A stretch of 64,000 nucleotides of DNA from Methanomicrobiaceae archaeon. Its GTDB lineage: Archaea > Halobacteriota > Methanomicrobia > Methanomicrobiales > Methanomicrobiaceae. The DNA lies in the NCBI GenBank assembly GCA_016937345.1, contig JAFGWE010000019.1:1-64000 (forward strand). Direction: 5' to 3'. The notes under the pieces are model-generated. The model worked only from the letters and a program-made list of their open reading frames with translations, did not search any database and had not been told where the DNA came from. The position numbers were made by a program, and so were the translations under genes. Positions 1-9,161 of this stretch are shown here, piece by piece; the stretch's first letter is position 1, and every line of letters starts with the position of its first letter.

Positions 1-378
1 AATGTACCTGAAGATGTCTTGAAAAATGGGACTGACTGATTTTAGAGTTAATTTTATATGCAAAAAGGCTGGTTGGACAAACTCAAAGGACAATTTTATT
101 CTTTGGAGGATGTCAGCATTTAATAATATTTTTGCAATGCCGGTAATCCTGCAAAATTGAGATCGATTTCAGAAATATAAAGTTCCGGGTTCATTTAGGA
201 GTTAAGGCGATTTTTAGAGTGATTGATAAATATCAGCAGAAAAAAAGCAGGTATATGGCAGGGTTCTGATACTGATAGCCACATCAATCCTGATAAAGGA
301 TTCTCATGAAAATTTTGTTGTTGAATTATTGTTTCAGGCAATATCTGATGAAAAATGAGGAATTTAATTTTAATTAAT
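1..378. other. Left-edge stretch without a convincing gene
   Basis: No complete gene is visible here. Bases 1-39 read on the plus strand as a 12-codon tail ending in TGA, which could be the 3' end of a gene lying outside the window. Further short open stretches (58-123 and 230-358, plus strand) have protein-like composition but no homology I recognise and are interrupted by stops. They may be remnants of a decayed gene. The last 20 bases are the T-rich region downstream of the minus-strand HTH-FHA gene. Confidence 0.3.
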
Positions 379-1164
379 TTATTTAGAATTATCAGTATAT
401 GAGAATAACAATTTGCCTGCCTTTGTTCCTCTTGAAAGTTCAATTGTGTCCCCATCATATATTTTGTGTCTGATTTCTTTTTCAATAGCATTGCCGTTTA
501 TATAAGTTCCTCCTGTACTTTTCAGATCCTCGATATACCACTCTTCACCTTCATCATAAATTGTGCAGTGCGGTTTTGTTATTCTCGAAACTGCTCCATA
601 AAAGTCAGGGAACACTATGTCGCCATCCTCAGGAATATATGTTGATTCAGTATCTGATCTTCCTATTCGTATTTTACTTTTAGTCAGAATATACGCATTT
701 CCGTCAAGAGGGCCGCCAATAATAAATAAAACTGGTTTTTTCCCCGTTATTTCATTAGAAAGCCTGCTTTTAAGAACTCTTATCCTATCTGACAGAACTT
801 TATCATCCGGGATTAAATTTACATCACTAAATATCTGAAGATTTTTAAAAACTGCTTCAAGACCTCCGGGCATTATCGAATATTTCCACACAGGATGGAC
901 GCCTTTGGTCTTTCTACTGCTGATTCCTGTTTCTTTTTTTATAACTCCGGCAAGATGAAGCTTCTGGATGTGCTTTTTTGTATTCTCATAGCTGATTCCT
1001 ATCTCATAAGAGATATCTCTTAAATCTGCCGGCTTTTTCTCTATTGATTTAAGAATCTTAAGTCTTGCCGGATTTGAAAGAACATCAAGATATTCTGAGA
1101 GTTCATCCAGAAAGTCTTCATCACTTTCAATAAATATCGTTCCGTTTTTGTAATTATCTGACAT
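379..1164 (-). CDS. Winged-helix (ArsR-like) / FHA domain protein
   Basis: The 261-residue protein joins an N-terminal winged helix-turn-helix (about residues 18-100, with the typical LSNPARLKILKSI segment) to a C-terminal forkhead-associated domain (about 150-255). The FHA core is recognisable from IGRSD, then the SR...KPHC stretch and a final GGTYINGN; the usual SxxH signature reads SRITKPHC. FHA domains bind phosphothreonine peptides and winged helices bind DNA, so a transcription factor that reads Ser/Thr phosphorylation is a reasonable inference, but the ligand is unknown. An AGGA-like ribosome-binding site precedes the ATG. The gene stands alone, with about 200 bases of AT-rich DNA upstream that should hold its promoter. 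Confidence 0.8.
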   Translation of the reverse strand: MSDNYKNGTIFIESDEDFLDELSEYLDVLSNPARLKILKSIEKKPADLRDISYEIGISYENTKKHIQKLHLAGVIKKETGISSRKTKGVHPVWKYSIMPGGLEAVFKNLQIFSDVNLIPDDKVLSDRIRVLKSRLSNEITGKKPVLFIIGGPLDGNAYILTKSKIRIGRSDTESTYIPEDGDIVFPDFYGAVSRITKPHCTIYDEGEEWYIEDLKSTGGTYINGNAIEKEIRHKIYDGDTIELSRGTKAGKLLFSYTDNSK

Positions 1165-1361
1165 ATGAAAATTCCTGCCTTTTAAACCTCAATCAGAAAA
1201 TATATTTAAAATTATTTTATAAAATTTTCTTCAAAGATTCAGATTTGACATAATATATTTAATAAGTTTTTCAAGACGTATTGGTAATATAACTTTTTTT
1301 GTTAAAAAGGATGTAGAATGGTTTTGCTACCGCCGTAAAATTGAAATGGTATATTTGTGTC

Positions 1362-2141
1362 TTATTTTATACCAAGAATTTTCGGAAGGTCCGTAACTGA
1401 TTCTATTAAGTAATCCGGCATAATTCCTGATGCATAGAATTTATGTTCATTGAATTTCCCTGTTTTTACAAGGGCTCCTCTCATTCCACAATTTTTTGCG
1501 CCTTCAATATCTGTGATGATATCATCACCTACCATAAGTGTTTCTTCCGGATTTTTCCCGAGAGATAATAAAGCAGCCTGAAAGAATGAAACGGATGGTT
1601 TTCCAACAAGTAATGCTTCCCTGTCTGTTGCATATTCAAGTCCTTTTACAAAAGGCCCTGCAGAGAGAGAAAGGCCATCATTGTCCATCCAGTATTTGTC
1701 CTTTTCAAGCGCGTAAAAAAGAGCTCCTTTGTTTAATATCCTAAATGCTTGGTTTATTTTTTTGTAATTAAAATTATCACCTGCATCTCCGATAATAACA
1801 GCCTCGGGATTTTCTTCATCTGCAATAAGATCGGCAGAAGTAAAGTCTGAAATGACATCCCCTGTTATAAGAAAAAAACAATTTGTCACTCCTTTTTTAT
1901 TAAGAATTTCTGAAACTGCAACGGCAGGGGTAATTATATGCTCTTTTGGAATGGAAAAACCATAATTAAGAAGGTTTTCAGAAATTGTTGCAGATGATTT
2001 TCGGGTTGTATTTGAAAGACATCTGAAAGGAATTTTTGCATCTGAGATGGAATTTAGAGCATCTAATGCCCCTCTTATTGCCTTGCCTTTCATATACAGA
2101 ACGCCGTCAAGATCAAGCAGAATGCCGGATATATCAGCCAT
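1362..2141 (-). CDS. HAD-superfamily hydrolase, NagD-like (subfamily IIA)
   Basis: A 259-residue cytoplasmic phosphatase of the HAD superfamily. Motif I is DLDGVLY near the N-terminus (nucleophile and acid-base Asp), followed by the CLSNTTRKS stretch typical of the IIA (NagD / 4-nitrophenylphosphatase / LHPP-like) cap class. Motif IV is VGDDIITDIEGA near the C-terminus. The substrate cannot be deduced. The reading frame stays open to 2255, but the family normally begins just before motif I, so I place the start at the ATG at 2139-2141, preceded by a weak GAGA site. It lies 46 bases downstream of a HEAT-repeat gene on the same strand and may be cotranscribed with it. Confidence 0.85.
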   Translation of the reverse strand: MADISGILLDLDGVLYMKGKAIRGALDALNSISDAKIPFRCLSNTTRKSSATISENLLNYGFSIPKEHIITPAVAVSEILNKKGVTNCFFLITGDVISDFTSADLIADEENPEAVIIGDAGDNFNYKKINQAFRILNKGALFYALEKDKYWMDNDGLSLSAGPFVKGLEYATDREALLVGKPSVSFFQAALLSLGKNPEETLMVGDDIITDIEGAKNCGMRGALVKTGKFNEHKFYASGIMPDYLIESVTDLPKILGIK

Positions 2142-2187
2142 AAAAATCTCATGAATATATCTGACAATTCTGTAAAAAAAGTGATCC

Positions 2188-2844
2188 TTAATTTTTATTT
2201 GATATTCGGGCAATTGCCAAAGATGCACTTTTTCTGACATGCTTGTCATTATCATTAAGAAGATTTATCAGTTCATCCGGAATCCTATCAATCTTTAGTT
2301 TTCCAAGAACAAATGCGGCTGCTTTTCTGACAGAGGGGTCATCATCAGATAAGGTTTTAAAAATGGAGTCATAATAAGAAGGTTCTGCCATCTTTCCCAT
2401 TGCCCTGACAACATGTGATCTGACAGCAGGTTCGTCATCAGATAAAGAGTTTCTTAAATATGGCATTGCTTTTATATCTCCTGTAAGTCCAAGAGCATCG
2501 GCTGCATTACATCTGATAACCGGATTGTTGTCTGTTAAAGCATCTGTCAGAGAAAAGATACATGGATCATAACCTGCTCTTAAAAGGGCACGGACGGCCT
2601 GGGGGATGAACCATCTTTCGGTTTTAAGGGATCTATCTATTGCCTCTAATGTTTTCTCATCTTTGATAAGTGAAAATCCAGCTGCGACAGATTCCAGTAT
2701 GTACCATTTTTCTTTTCTTATTAGGGATATCAGCTCTTCAACCTGTTTGGGATCGTTAATGTTGCCTATTTTGTCTACTGCATCACTGCGTATTTTCCAG
2801 TTTTCATTTTTCAGTTTATTAAGAATTTTTTTAAATTTATTCAT
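2188..2844 (-). CDS. HEAT-repeat (PBS lyase-like) protein
   Basis: A 218-residue soluble protein made almost entirely of HEAT / PBS-lyase-type helical repeats of about 31 residues, with recurring patterns such as DDEPAVRSHVVRAMGKM and DDDPSVRKAAAFVLGKL. Such proteins are scaffolds; no catalytic residues are visible and the partner is unknown. An upstream in-frame ATG at 2854-2856 overlaps the GAGG ribosome-binding site, so the ATG at 2842-2844, six bases after GAGG, is the better start. It is one of three HEAT proteins in this window. The downstream HAD gene probably shares its transcript. Confidence 0.85.
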   Translation of the reverse strand: MNKFKKILNKLKNENWKIRSDAVDKIGNINDPKQVEELISLIRKEKWYILESVAAGFSLIKDEKTLEAIDRSLKTERWFIPQAVRALLRAGYDPCIFSLTDALTDNNPVIRCNAADALGLTGDIKAMPYLRNSLSDDEPAVRSHVVRAMGKMAEPSYYDSIFKTLSDDDPSVRKAAAFVLGKLKIDRIPDELINLLNDNDKHVRKSASLAIARISNKN

Positions 2845-2893
2845 TGTAAACCTCAATAGCTAAAAACTACTAAAAAAATGATTTTTTAGCAAT

Positions 2894-4093
2894 TTAATTC
2901 ATAGTTTCACCATGTTGTGAAATATCAAGTCCGACATACTCTTCATCCTCTGTTACACGAAGTCCAAATATTCTGTCAACTGCTTTAGCAAGTATGATTG
3001 TTCCAAAAAATGCAAATAAAACGGCTGCAAGTGCACCTGTGATCTGAAGAATAATCTGTGAATTACTGCCTGCAATAAGGCCGCTTATCCCGCCTATTGC
3101 AGGAATAGCAAATATGCCTAAAGCAATTGTGCCCCATAACCCGCCAACACCGTGTATGGCCCATGCATCTAATGATTCGTCCCATTTTCGCTCAAGCCTG
3201 AATAAAAGTGCCCCGTAACATAACAGTCCTGATATTACTCCAATAATAATTGCAGAAGATGGTCCTACAAATCCTGCAGCAGGTGTTATTGCACCCAGTC
3301 CTGCAATTGCTCCTGAGATCATACCCAGTGAACTCGGTTTTCCGTGCATCCATGATGCAAATAACCAGGAAAGCGCACCTGCTGCAGCAGATATGTTTGT
3401 AACTACGAATGCATTGATTGCGATTTCATTGACAGCAAGGGCACTGCCTGCATTAAATCCAAACCAGCCAAACCAGAGCAGGGCGCCGCCGAGCAGAGTC
3501 ATTGGGATATTATGGGGCTCAAGATTGTTCTCTCCAAAACCAAGTCTTGCCCCTATAACAATTGCAAGTGCAAGGGCAGCAAATCCGGCTCCTATGTGAA
3601 CCACAATTCCTCCTGCAAAGTCAAGTACGCCGAGCTGTGATGCCCATCCGCCGCCCCACACCCAGTGTGCCAGTGGGTCATATATTAATGTCGTCCACAA
3701 AAGTCCGAATATTATAAAAGAGCTTAATTTAATTCTTTCCGCAACAGCTGATGTAATAATTGCAAGTGTTATTGCCGCAAACGTCAGCTGAAACATCATA
3801 AAAAGCATATCAGGTACTGATTCGCCTGACATCCCTACTTCCTTGAGCATGAAATAATCAAGTCCGCCAATAATACCATTGATATCAGGCCCAAAAGCGA
3901 GACTGTAACCCAGTACTACCCACTGTATACTAACGATTGCAATTGAGATAAAAGACAACATCAGCATTGATATCATATTCTTCTTTCTGACAAGGCCGCC
4001 GTAAAAAAACCCCACGCCTGGTGTCATCAGAACAACCATTGCAGTACAGATGAGTATAAATGCTGAATTTACCATTATAGCGTTTATTTCCAT
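2894..4093 (-). CDS. amt: Ammonium transporter Amt (copy 1)
   Basis: A 399-residue polytopic membrane protein of the Amt/Mep/Rh family, about 11 transmembrane segments. Family hallmarks are [11 protein letters not shown] near the N-terminus, [12 protein letters not shown] in the middle, and the two pore histidines in VVHIGAG and AIHGVGG. It conducts ammonia/ammonium into the cell under nitrogen limitation. The C-terminal tail with EDEEYVGLD is the conserved segment that contacts PII proteins, fitting the glnK gene located just upstream. It has its own promoter with a GGAA-N6-TTCC operator at 4127-4140. An AGAGGAT site precedes the ATG. The upstream glnK-amt copy 2 unit is separated by about 390 bases with a terminator-like hairpin. 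Confidence 0.95.
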   Translation of the reverse strand: MEINAIMVNSAFILICTAMVVLMTPGVGFFYGGLVRKKNMISMLMLSFISIAIVSIQWVVLGYSLAFGPDINGIIGGLDYFMLKEVGMSGESVPDMLFMMFQLTFAAITLAIITSAVAERIKLSSFIIFGLLWTTLIYDPLAHWVWGGGWASQLGVLDFAGGIVVHIGAGFAALALAIVIGARLGFGENNLEPHNIPMTLLGGALLWFGWFGFNAGSALAVNEIAINAFVVTNISAAAGALSWLFASWMHGKPSSLGMISGAIAGLGAITPAAGFVGPSSAIIIGVISGLLCYGALLFRLERKWDESLDAWAIHGVGGLWGTIALGIFAIPAIGGISGLIAGSNSQIILQITGALAAVLFAFFGTIILAKAVDRIFGLRVTEDEEYVGLDISQHGETMN

Positions 4094-4126
4094 AATCTAA
4101 AATCCTCTGCATTATTCTTATTAGAA

Positions 4127-4140
4127 GGAAATTAATTTCC
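4127..4140 (-). promoter_or_regulatory. NrpR-type operator of amt copy 1
   Basis: The perfect palindrome GGAAATTAATTTCC matches the GGAA-N6-TTCC consensus known for the methanogen nitrogen repressor NrpR. It lies 33 bases upstream of the amt start codon and directly downstream of an AT-rich TATA-like element (about 4145-4155, minus strand), so bound repressor would cover the region between TATA box and transcription start. Two nrpR-type genes are present at 14.1-15.8 kb. Confidence 0.8.
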
Positions 4141-4352
4141 ATCACTATTTAAATATATGTATAAATTTAATGGGATCTCTCTATAATCAATATAGTGAGA
4201 AACATGTATTTTTCAATAAATGCTGAATGATTATTGGTTGAATTTTTGGACGAAAAAGGGTTTAATCTGTAAATATGCAATTTTTTAGAATATTTACTTA
4301 ATAGCTGTCAAAATAATCTAATATTTCAATTGTGGTAAAATCTTACTCTGAT

Positions 4353-4387
4353 AAAAAAATTCATGAAGTTAAAATCTTCATGATTTT
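4353..4387 (-). terminator. Hairpin plus T-run downstream of glnK
   Basis: TCATGAAG and CTTCATGA form an 8-base-pair stem around a 7-base loop, flanked by A and T runs, so that the minus-strand transcript ends in a hairpin followed by a U-rich tail. It lies about 95 bases downstream of the glnK stop codon and would separate the amt2-glnK unit from amt copy 1. Confidence 0.5.
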
Positions 4388-4479
4388 TACAGGATTTGGT
4401 GATTTTTTTTTAGTCGCGGATTTAAAATTATAATGTTAATCTGGAAATATTTCCCCATTTATTAAATTCATCATGGACT

Positions 4480-4797
4480 TTATTCGTCTCTTACTCCTGT
4501 GCACTTTTCAACATCAAAGATGAAGATCTTGCCATCACCGTTCTTGCCCGTACGGGCAAATTCCTTGATTGTAGCAATAACTTCTTCTGCATCATTGTCA
4601 CTGATGACCATTTCGATCTTAATCTTTGGGATGAGATCTACCAGAATTTCCTTGCCCCTGAACTGGAGGGCAATTCCACGCTGCAGTCCTCTGCCGCGTA
4701 CTTCGGTAACTGTCATTGCATGATGTCCTCTTTCAATAAGGGCATCTGAGACCTTTTCAAGCTTTTCAGGACGAATTATTGCTTCTATCTTCTTCAT
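4480..4797 (-). CDS. glnK: Nitrogen regulatory protein PII (GlnK family)
   Basis: A 105-residue PII protein beginning MKKIEAIIRPEKLEKV, with the T-loop at about residues 35-55 and the GDGKIFIFDVE strand towards the C-terminus. PII trimers bind ATP/ADP and 2-oxoglutarate and block Amt channels when nitrogen is plentiful. The T-loop reads GIALQFRGKEI, so the tyrosines uridylylated in enterobacterial PII (46 and 51) are Phe and Ile; control by uridylylation is therefore not expected. The gene follows amt copy 2 with a 10-base gap and is very probably cotranscribed from the NrpR-type promoter upstream of that gene. Confidence 0.95.
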   Translation of the reverse strand: MKKIEAIIRPEKLEKVSDALIERGHHAMTVTEVRGRGLQRGIALQFRGKEILVDLIPKIKIEMVISDNDAEEVIATIKEFARTGKNGDGKIFIFDVEKCTGVRDE

Positions 4798-4807
4798 TTA
4801 TTTTACC

Positions 4808-6001
4808 TCAAATTAGGATTGATTCGCCGTGCTGGGCGATATCCAGTCCGACGTATTCTTCATCTTCATCTACACGAAGACCGATGGTCTTTTCGACTAT
4901 CAATGCAAGTATATACGTTACTACAAAGGCATATGTCATTGCTGCAACTGCATCTATTAACTGGATCACAAACTGGCCTCCATTTCCGTATAAAAGCCCG
5001 TCTACTCCGCCTATTGCGGCTGTGCAGAAGATGCCTGTTGCGAGTGCACCCCAGAAACCTCCTACGCCGTGTATGGCCCATGCATCCAGTGATTCATCAA
5101 GGCCATTCTTTACGCGGAAGAGGAGTGCTGCGTAACAGATTAAACCTGCAATCATTCCAATCACTATGGCTGACATTGCATCAACAAATCCTGCTGCAGG
5201 TGTTATTGCAACAAGGCCGGCAACTGCTCCTGAGATCATTCCCAGTGAGCTTGGCTTTCCGTGAATTGAGGATGCGCCCATCCATGCAAGTGCTCCTGCT
5301 GCTGCAGCAATATTTGTGACCACAAATGCATTTGCAGCAATTCCGTCTGCAGCAAGTTCACTGCCTGCATTAAATCCAAACCATCCAAACCACAGAAGTG
5401 CTCCTCCTAGTAGTGTAAGCGGGATGTTTGAAGGCTTCATTGATTCCTGTCCAAAACCCAGGCGCTTTCCAATTACTAATGCTGCTGCAAGTGCTCCAAA
5501 ACCAGAACTTATGTGAACTACTGTTCCACCTGCAAAGTCAAGTGCGCCGAGCTGTGATGCCCATCCACCACCCCATGCCCAGTGGGCAAGCGGGTCGTAC
5601 ACAAGTGTTGTCCAAAGCAGGCCAAACACGATGAATGAACTAAGTTTAACTCTTTCTGCAAGGCCGGAAGTCAGAATTGCAAGGGTAAGTCCTGCAAATA
5701 CCAATTGAAATACCATGAACAGCATATCTGGAATTCCGTCACCGTCAAGTCCGACACCGTTTAATGCAAAGTAGTCGAGACTGCCGATAAAACCGCCGAT
5801 GTCTGTTCCGAACGCGAGTGAGTAGCCAAAAAGCACCCACTGAATGCTAACTACTGCAAATGCAACAAATGCCAGTGTGATCATAGAGATGATGCTCTTT
5901 CTTCGGACCATTCCTCCATAGAAAAGTCCGACGCCGGGTGTCATCAGCATGACCATTGCCGTACAGATGATGATAAATGCTGTATCTCCACTGTCAATCA
6001 T
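4808..6001 (-). CDS. amt: Ammonium transporter Amt (copy 2)
   Basis: A 397-residue Amt-family channel, closely related to copy 1 (shared [41 protein letters not shown] and the C-terminal [16 protein letters not shown]). The two pore histidines are present in VVHISSG and AIHGVGG. It is the first gene of an amt-glnK unit, the usual arrangement in which PII gates the channel. Codon use is richer in GCA and GCT than in copy 1, suggesting stronger expression. The promoter carries an exact GGAA-N6-TTCC operator at 6076-6089. The pair amt-glnK-amt probably arose by local duplication. Confidence 0.95.
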   Translation of the reverse strand: MIDSGDTAFIIICTAMVMLMTPGVGLFYGGMVRRKSIISMITLAFVAFAVVSIQWVLFGYSLAFGTDIGGFIGSLDYFALNGVGLDGDGIPDMLFMVFQLVFAGLTLAILTSGLAERVKLSSFIVFGLLWTTLVYDPLAHWAWGGGWASQLGALDFAGGTVVHISSGFGALAAALVIGKRLGFGQESMKPSNIPLTLLGGALLWFGWFGFNAGSELAADGIAANAFVVTNIAAAAGALAWMGASSIHGKPSSLGMISGAVAGLVAITPAAGFVDAMSAIVIGMIAGLICYAALLFRVKNGLDESLDAWAIHGVGGFWGALATGIFCTAAIGGVDGLLYGNGGQFVIQLIDAVAAMTYAFVVTYILALIVEKTIGLRVDEDEEYVGLDIAQHGESILI

Positions 6002-6075
6002 TTTTTTATTCTACTCCATTTTTTAAACCATATCCTTTCAAGAGCAATAATGGTTCGTCTAATAAATTAACAGAA

Positions 6076-6089
6076 GGAAGTTATCTTCC
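6076..6089 (-). promoter_or_regulatory. NrpR-type operator of amt copy 2-glnK
   Basis: GGAAGTTATCTTCC is an exact GGAA-N6-TTCC site. As at amt copy 1, it sits immediately downstream of a TTTAAAT-type TATA element (about 6093-6103 on the minus strand), with the same 5-base spacing between TTCC and the AT-rich core. The matching geometry at two paralogous promoters supports a functional repressor site. Confidence 0.8.
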
Positions 6090-6493
6090 ACCATATTTAA
6101 ATTTATCTATGATTTGTTGATAAATTTGGAACAGATCTTTCTTTTTTATTTTTTTCATTACTTCTCTTACATAGAAATTTCGTTAAAAATTAACTTTATT
6201 TTGGATAATAGCTTGCATAAATTAAAAAAAATTGTTAATTTGTATTTCTATGGTGGCGCATTTTTTATTGATTTTTTTGGAGGAGTGTTGTTGTGCTCGG
6301 CAATGTGCAAATATGGAAGTTTAGTATTTTAGTAATAAGATTTCAATTTTAATCCAGTTGTCCGGTAAATTTTTATCCATTTTTATTCTCCTGATAAAAT
6401 TCAGTTAAAACGGGATTAGGGGATTCAGGCTGAATTGTTCTAAATGATATTTCTTGTAATTTATTTAATTGATTGTTGGTAGGGAGGAGGGAT

Positions 6494-6526
6494 GGAATCT
6501 TCCTTCTACATATCACTATATATATT
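6494..6526 (+). promoter_or_regulatory. Glutamate synthase operon promoter with NrpR-like half-matched operator
   Basis: GGAATCTTCCTTCT (6494-6507) matches GGAA-N6-TTCC in 7 of 8 defined positions. It is followed after about 10 bases by TATATATATT (6517-6526), an archaeal TATA box whose expected start lies near 6548. Here the site lies upstream of the TATA box, unlike at the amt promoters. Confidence 0.55.
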
Positions 6527-6596
6527 TTGCACATCTAACCTTAATAAACTAAGCGAGATCATCAGATATCAATAATATACTGGATTTGTGATTAAA

Positions 6597-7649
6597 ATGT
6601 GCGGAATAATTAGTGTAATTGATCGCTCTAAAAACTATATGGACGGAGGAGCGATTAAAAATGCACTTGCCCTTATGAATGAAAGAGGCAGTGGTGAAGG
6701 GGCAGGGTATGCTGTTTATGGTGCTTATCCTGATTATAAGGATTATTATGCCCTCCATGTATTCTATGACAATATTGTGGAGCCTAAAGAAGCTGTTGAA
6801 GAACTGCTTGAAAAATGGGGAAAAATTGAATATGCTGAGGAAATTCCCACCTATGAACAGGATCGGTTAAGAAAGCAGCATATACCTTGGAGATATTTTT
6901 TTAAACCTGATATCCGACTGCTTGCCGGGACATGCTCGCCTGAAGAGGATGCAATAATAAACATAGTAAATAAGGTCAATACTGAAATAAAAGGCGCTTT
7001 AATTTTTTCATCAGGGAAAGATATAGGTGTATTTAAAGCATCCGGATGGCCTGAGGATGTCGCAAATTTTTATAGAATTGAAGATTATGAGGGTTATATC
7101 TGGATGGGTCATAACAGATACCCTACAAATACTTCGGGGTGGTGGGGAGGAGCACATCCTTTCAATCTTCTTAACTGGAGTGTAATACATAATGGAGAAA
7201 TAACTTCTTATGGGACAAACAGGCGTTATATTGAAAGTTTTGGTTATAAATGTACTATGAAGACTGATACTGAGGTTGTTGCATACCTTGCAGATCTTCT
7301 TGGACGCAGACATGAGCTTCCTGAGGAACTTTCAGTAAAGGCACTTGCACCTCCTTTCTGGGATGATATAGACCGGATGTCTGAAAATGAAAGAGATCTT
7401 CACACTGCACTCCGAATGGCATATGGTGGTGCGTTAATGAACGGACCATTTGCAATAGTCATTGCAAAACCTGAAGGGATTGTTGGATTTACGGACAGAA
7501 TAAAACTTAGGCCGATGATTGCTGCAGAATCGGGAGATCGTCTTTATATTTCAAGTGAGGAGGCTGCAATCCGAACTATGGAGCAGAATCTGGACAGAGT
7601 CTGGATGCCAAGCGCAGGTGAGCCGGTTATAGGAATGGTGAGGAGATGA
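6597..7649 (+). CDS. gltA: Glutamate synthase, glutamine amidotransferase subunit (class II, archaeal type)
   Basis: A 350-residue class II (Ntn-type) glutamine amidotransferase. The mature nucleophile is Cys2 in MCGIISVI, which fixes the start at the ATG at 6597; the GTGAT at 6588-6592 in front of it serves as ribosome-binding site rather than as a start. Other family features are [15 protein letters not shown] and HNGEITSYG, which bind glutamine and form the oxyanion region. It hydrolyses glutamine to supply ammonia to the FMN subunit encoded next. Archaeal glutamate synthases have this activity on a separate chain instead of fused into one large GltB. The stop codon overlaps the next start (ATGA). 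Confidence 0.92.
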   Translation: MCGIISVIDRSKNYMDGGAIKNALALMNERGSGEGAGYAVYGAYPDYKDYYALHVFYDNIVEPKEAVEELLEKWGKIEYAEEIPTYEQDRLRKQHIPWRYFFKPDIRLLAGTCSPEEDAIINIVNKVNTEIKGALIFSSGKDIGVFKASGWPEDVANFYRIEDYEGYIWMGHNRYPTNTSGWWGGAHPFNLLNWSVIHNGEITSYGTNRRYIESFGYKCTMKTDTEVVAYLADLLGRRHELPEELSVKALAPPFWDDIDRMSENERDLHTALRMAYGGALMNGPFAIVIAKPEGIVGFTDRIKLRPMIAAESGDRLYISSEEAAIRTMEQNLDRVWMPSAGEPVIGMVRR

Positions 7650-9157
7650 CAATCGGAAGTACTCCTGTAAAATTTAAAATAACTATAGACAATGAACAGT
7701 GCATGCTTTGTGAAAGATGCATTGAAAACTGTTCATATGGTGTTTTCAGAAGAGAAGGTCAAAAAATAATTCCTGATTCACGAAAATGCACTGCATGTCA
7801 CAGATGCATGGCCATGTGTCCGCGTGATGCAATAACAATGCAGGAAAAGCCTAATGATTACAGATCTCATCCGGTATGGACACGCGAAGCCAGAGAAGCC
7901 ATTTATAATCAGGCTAAAACGGGCAGGATAATTCTTTCCGGCATGGGCAATGCGGCAGATTATCCTATTATATTTGATAGGCTTGTTCTTGATGCATGTC
8001 AGGTTACAAACCCAAGTATAGATCCTCTTCGAGAACCAATGGAGCTGAGGACTTATATTGGTAAAAAACCAAGACGCGTCAAAGTCTCTAAAAAAGGTTC
8101 AGGAGATTATAATTTAGAGACTAAGCTGGCTCCAAATCTGAAGCTCGAAACCCCGATAATGATAGGGCATATGAGTTATGGTGCAATCTCCTTGAATGCC
8201 CAGCTTTCAATGGCAAAGGCTGTAAGCGAAGTAGGAACTTTCATGGGAACGGGGGAGGGTGGCCTTCACAAAGATCTCTATCCTTATCAGAATAACATGA
8301 TTGTTCAGGTTGCATCCGGCAGGTTTGGCGTTGACATTAATTACCTTGAGAGAGGAGCTGCAATCGAAATTAAGGTTGGCCAGGGTGCAAAACCTGGAAT
8401 CGGAGGGCACCTTCCTGGAGAAAAGGTCTCAGAAGATGTATCAAAAACAAGGATGATACCTCTTCATAGTGATGCAATCAGCCCGGCACCCCATCATGAT
8501 ATCTATAGTATAGAAGATCTTGCACAGCTCGTAAGAAGCTTAAAAGAAGCTACCGAGTGGAAAAAACCTGTCTTTGTCAAGATAGCTGCAGTTCACCATG
8601 CACCGGCGATTGCTGCAGGTATTGCAAGATCATCTGCTGATGCAGTAGTTGTCGACGGATTCAGAGGAGGCACGGGTGCAGCACCGCGTGTATTCCGTGA
8701 TAATGTTGGAATTCCTATAGAGGCTGCAGTTGCGGCGGTTGACGAAAAATTAAGAGATCAGGGAGTTCGAAATGAGATATCTGTTATTGCAAGCGGAGGT
8801 ATCCGTGATAGTGCTGATCTCACAAAGACCATAGCTCTTGGAGCAGACGCTGTTTATATAGGAACAGCCGCTTTAGTTGCCATGGGATGCAGAGTCTGTG
8901 GTTCATGCTACCGGGGATTGTGCCCGTGGGGTATCGCAACCCAGAGACAGGATCTTGTGGATCGGCTCAATCCTGATGAAGCATCTCATAATGTTGCAAA
9001 TCTCATAAACGGGTGGACACTTGAACTTGCAGAACTAATGGGTGCTGCCGGAATCAACTCTATTGAAAGTCTGCGTGGAAATCGTGACCGGCTGCGTGGT
9101 TACATGCTGGATGAGGGAATTATGAAAGTACTTGATGTAAAGATGGTGGGGGCCTGA
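7646..9157 (+). CDS. gltB: Glutamate synthase, FMN / Fe-S central subunit
   Basis: A 503-residue protein with two N-terminal 4Fe-4S ferredoxin motifs ([11 protein letters not shown] and [11 protein letters not shown], residues about 19-60) followed by the FMN-dependent glutamate synthase barrel (about 100-480). Barrel signatures include [31 protein letters not shown] and [26 protein letters not shown] near residue 415 is the 3Fe-4S cluster loop. It converts 2-oxoglutarate and ammonia to glutamate using electrons arriving through the ferredoxin domain. It is the core of a four-gene operon. No NAD(P)H-binding GltD homologue is present, so the electron donor must be another protein, most simply the FrhB-type subunit at the end of the operon. 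Confidence 0.94.
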   Translation: MTIGSTPVKFKITIDNEQCMLCERCIENCSYGVFRREGQKIIPDSRKCTACHRCMAMCPRDAITMQEKPNDYRSHPVWTREAREAIYNQAKTGRIILSGMGNAADYPIIFDRLVLDACQVTNPSIDPLREPMELRTYIGKKPRRVKVSKKGSGDYNLETKLAPNLKLETPIMIGHMSYGAISLNAQLSMAKAVSEVGTFMGTGEGGLHKDLYPYQNNMIVQVASGRFGVDINYLERGAAIEIKVGQGAKPGIGGHLPGEKVSEDVSKTRMIPLHSDAISPAPHHDIYSIEDLAQLVRSLKEATEWKKPVFVKIAAVHHAPAIAAGIARSSADAVVVDGFRGGTGAAPRVFRDNVGIPIEAAVAAVDEKLRDQGVRNEISVIASGGIRDSADLTKTIALGADAVYIGTAALVAMGCRVCGSCYRGLCPWGIATQRQDLVDRLNPDEASHNVANLINGWTLELAELMGAAGINSIESLRGNRDRLRGYMLDEGIMKVLDVKMVGA

Positions 9158-9161
9158 AAAA

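Larger units (their letters stand above)
4094..4479. other. Intergenic region between glnK and amt copy 1
   Basis: This stretch of 386 bases contains no credible coding sequence. On the minus strand it holds, in transcription order, a terminator-like hairpin downstream of glnK (4353-4387), AT-rich DNA, and the TATA element and operator of amt copy 1 (4127-4155). Confidence 0.7.
6002..6596. other. Divergent regulatory region between amt-glnK and the glutamate synthase operon
   Basis: About 595 bases with no credible gene. It holds the promoter and operator of amt copy 2 at the left end (minus strand, 6076-6103) and the operator-like site and TATA box of the glutamate synthase operon at the right end (6494-6526). 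The middle 6110-6480 is very AT-rich. I see nothing more there. Confidence 0.65.

Noticed and set aside
6114-6332. 72-codon plus-strand frame between the nitrogen operons
   Set aside because: Composition is dominated by Phe, Leu, Ile and Tyr from AT-rich DNA, there is no ribosome-binding site, and no motif is visible.
6493-6573. 27-codon reading frame behind a GGGAGGAGGG stretch
   Set aside because: It overlaps the operator-like site and TATA box of the glutamate synthase operon, lies upstream of the predicted transcription start, and its sequence resembles no protein.
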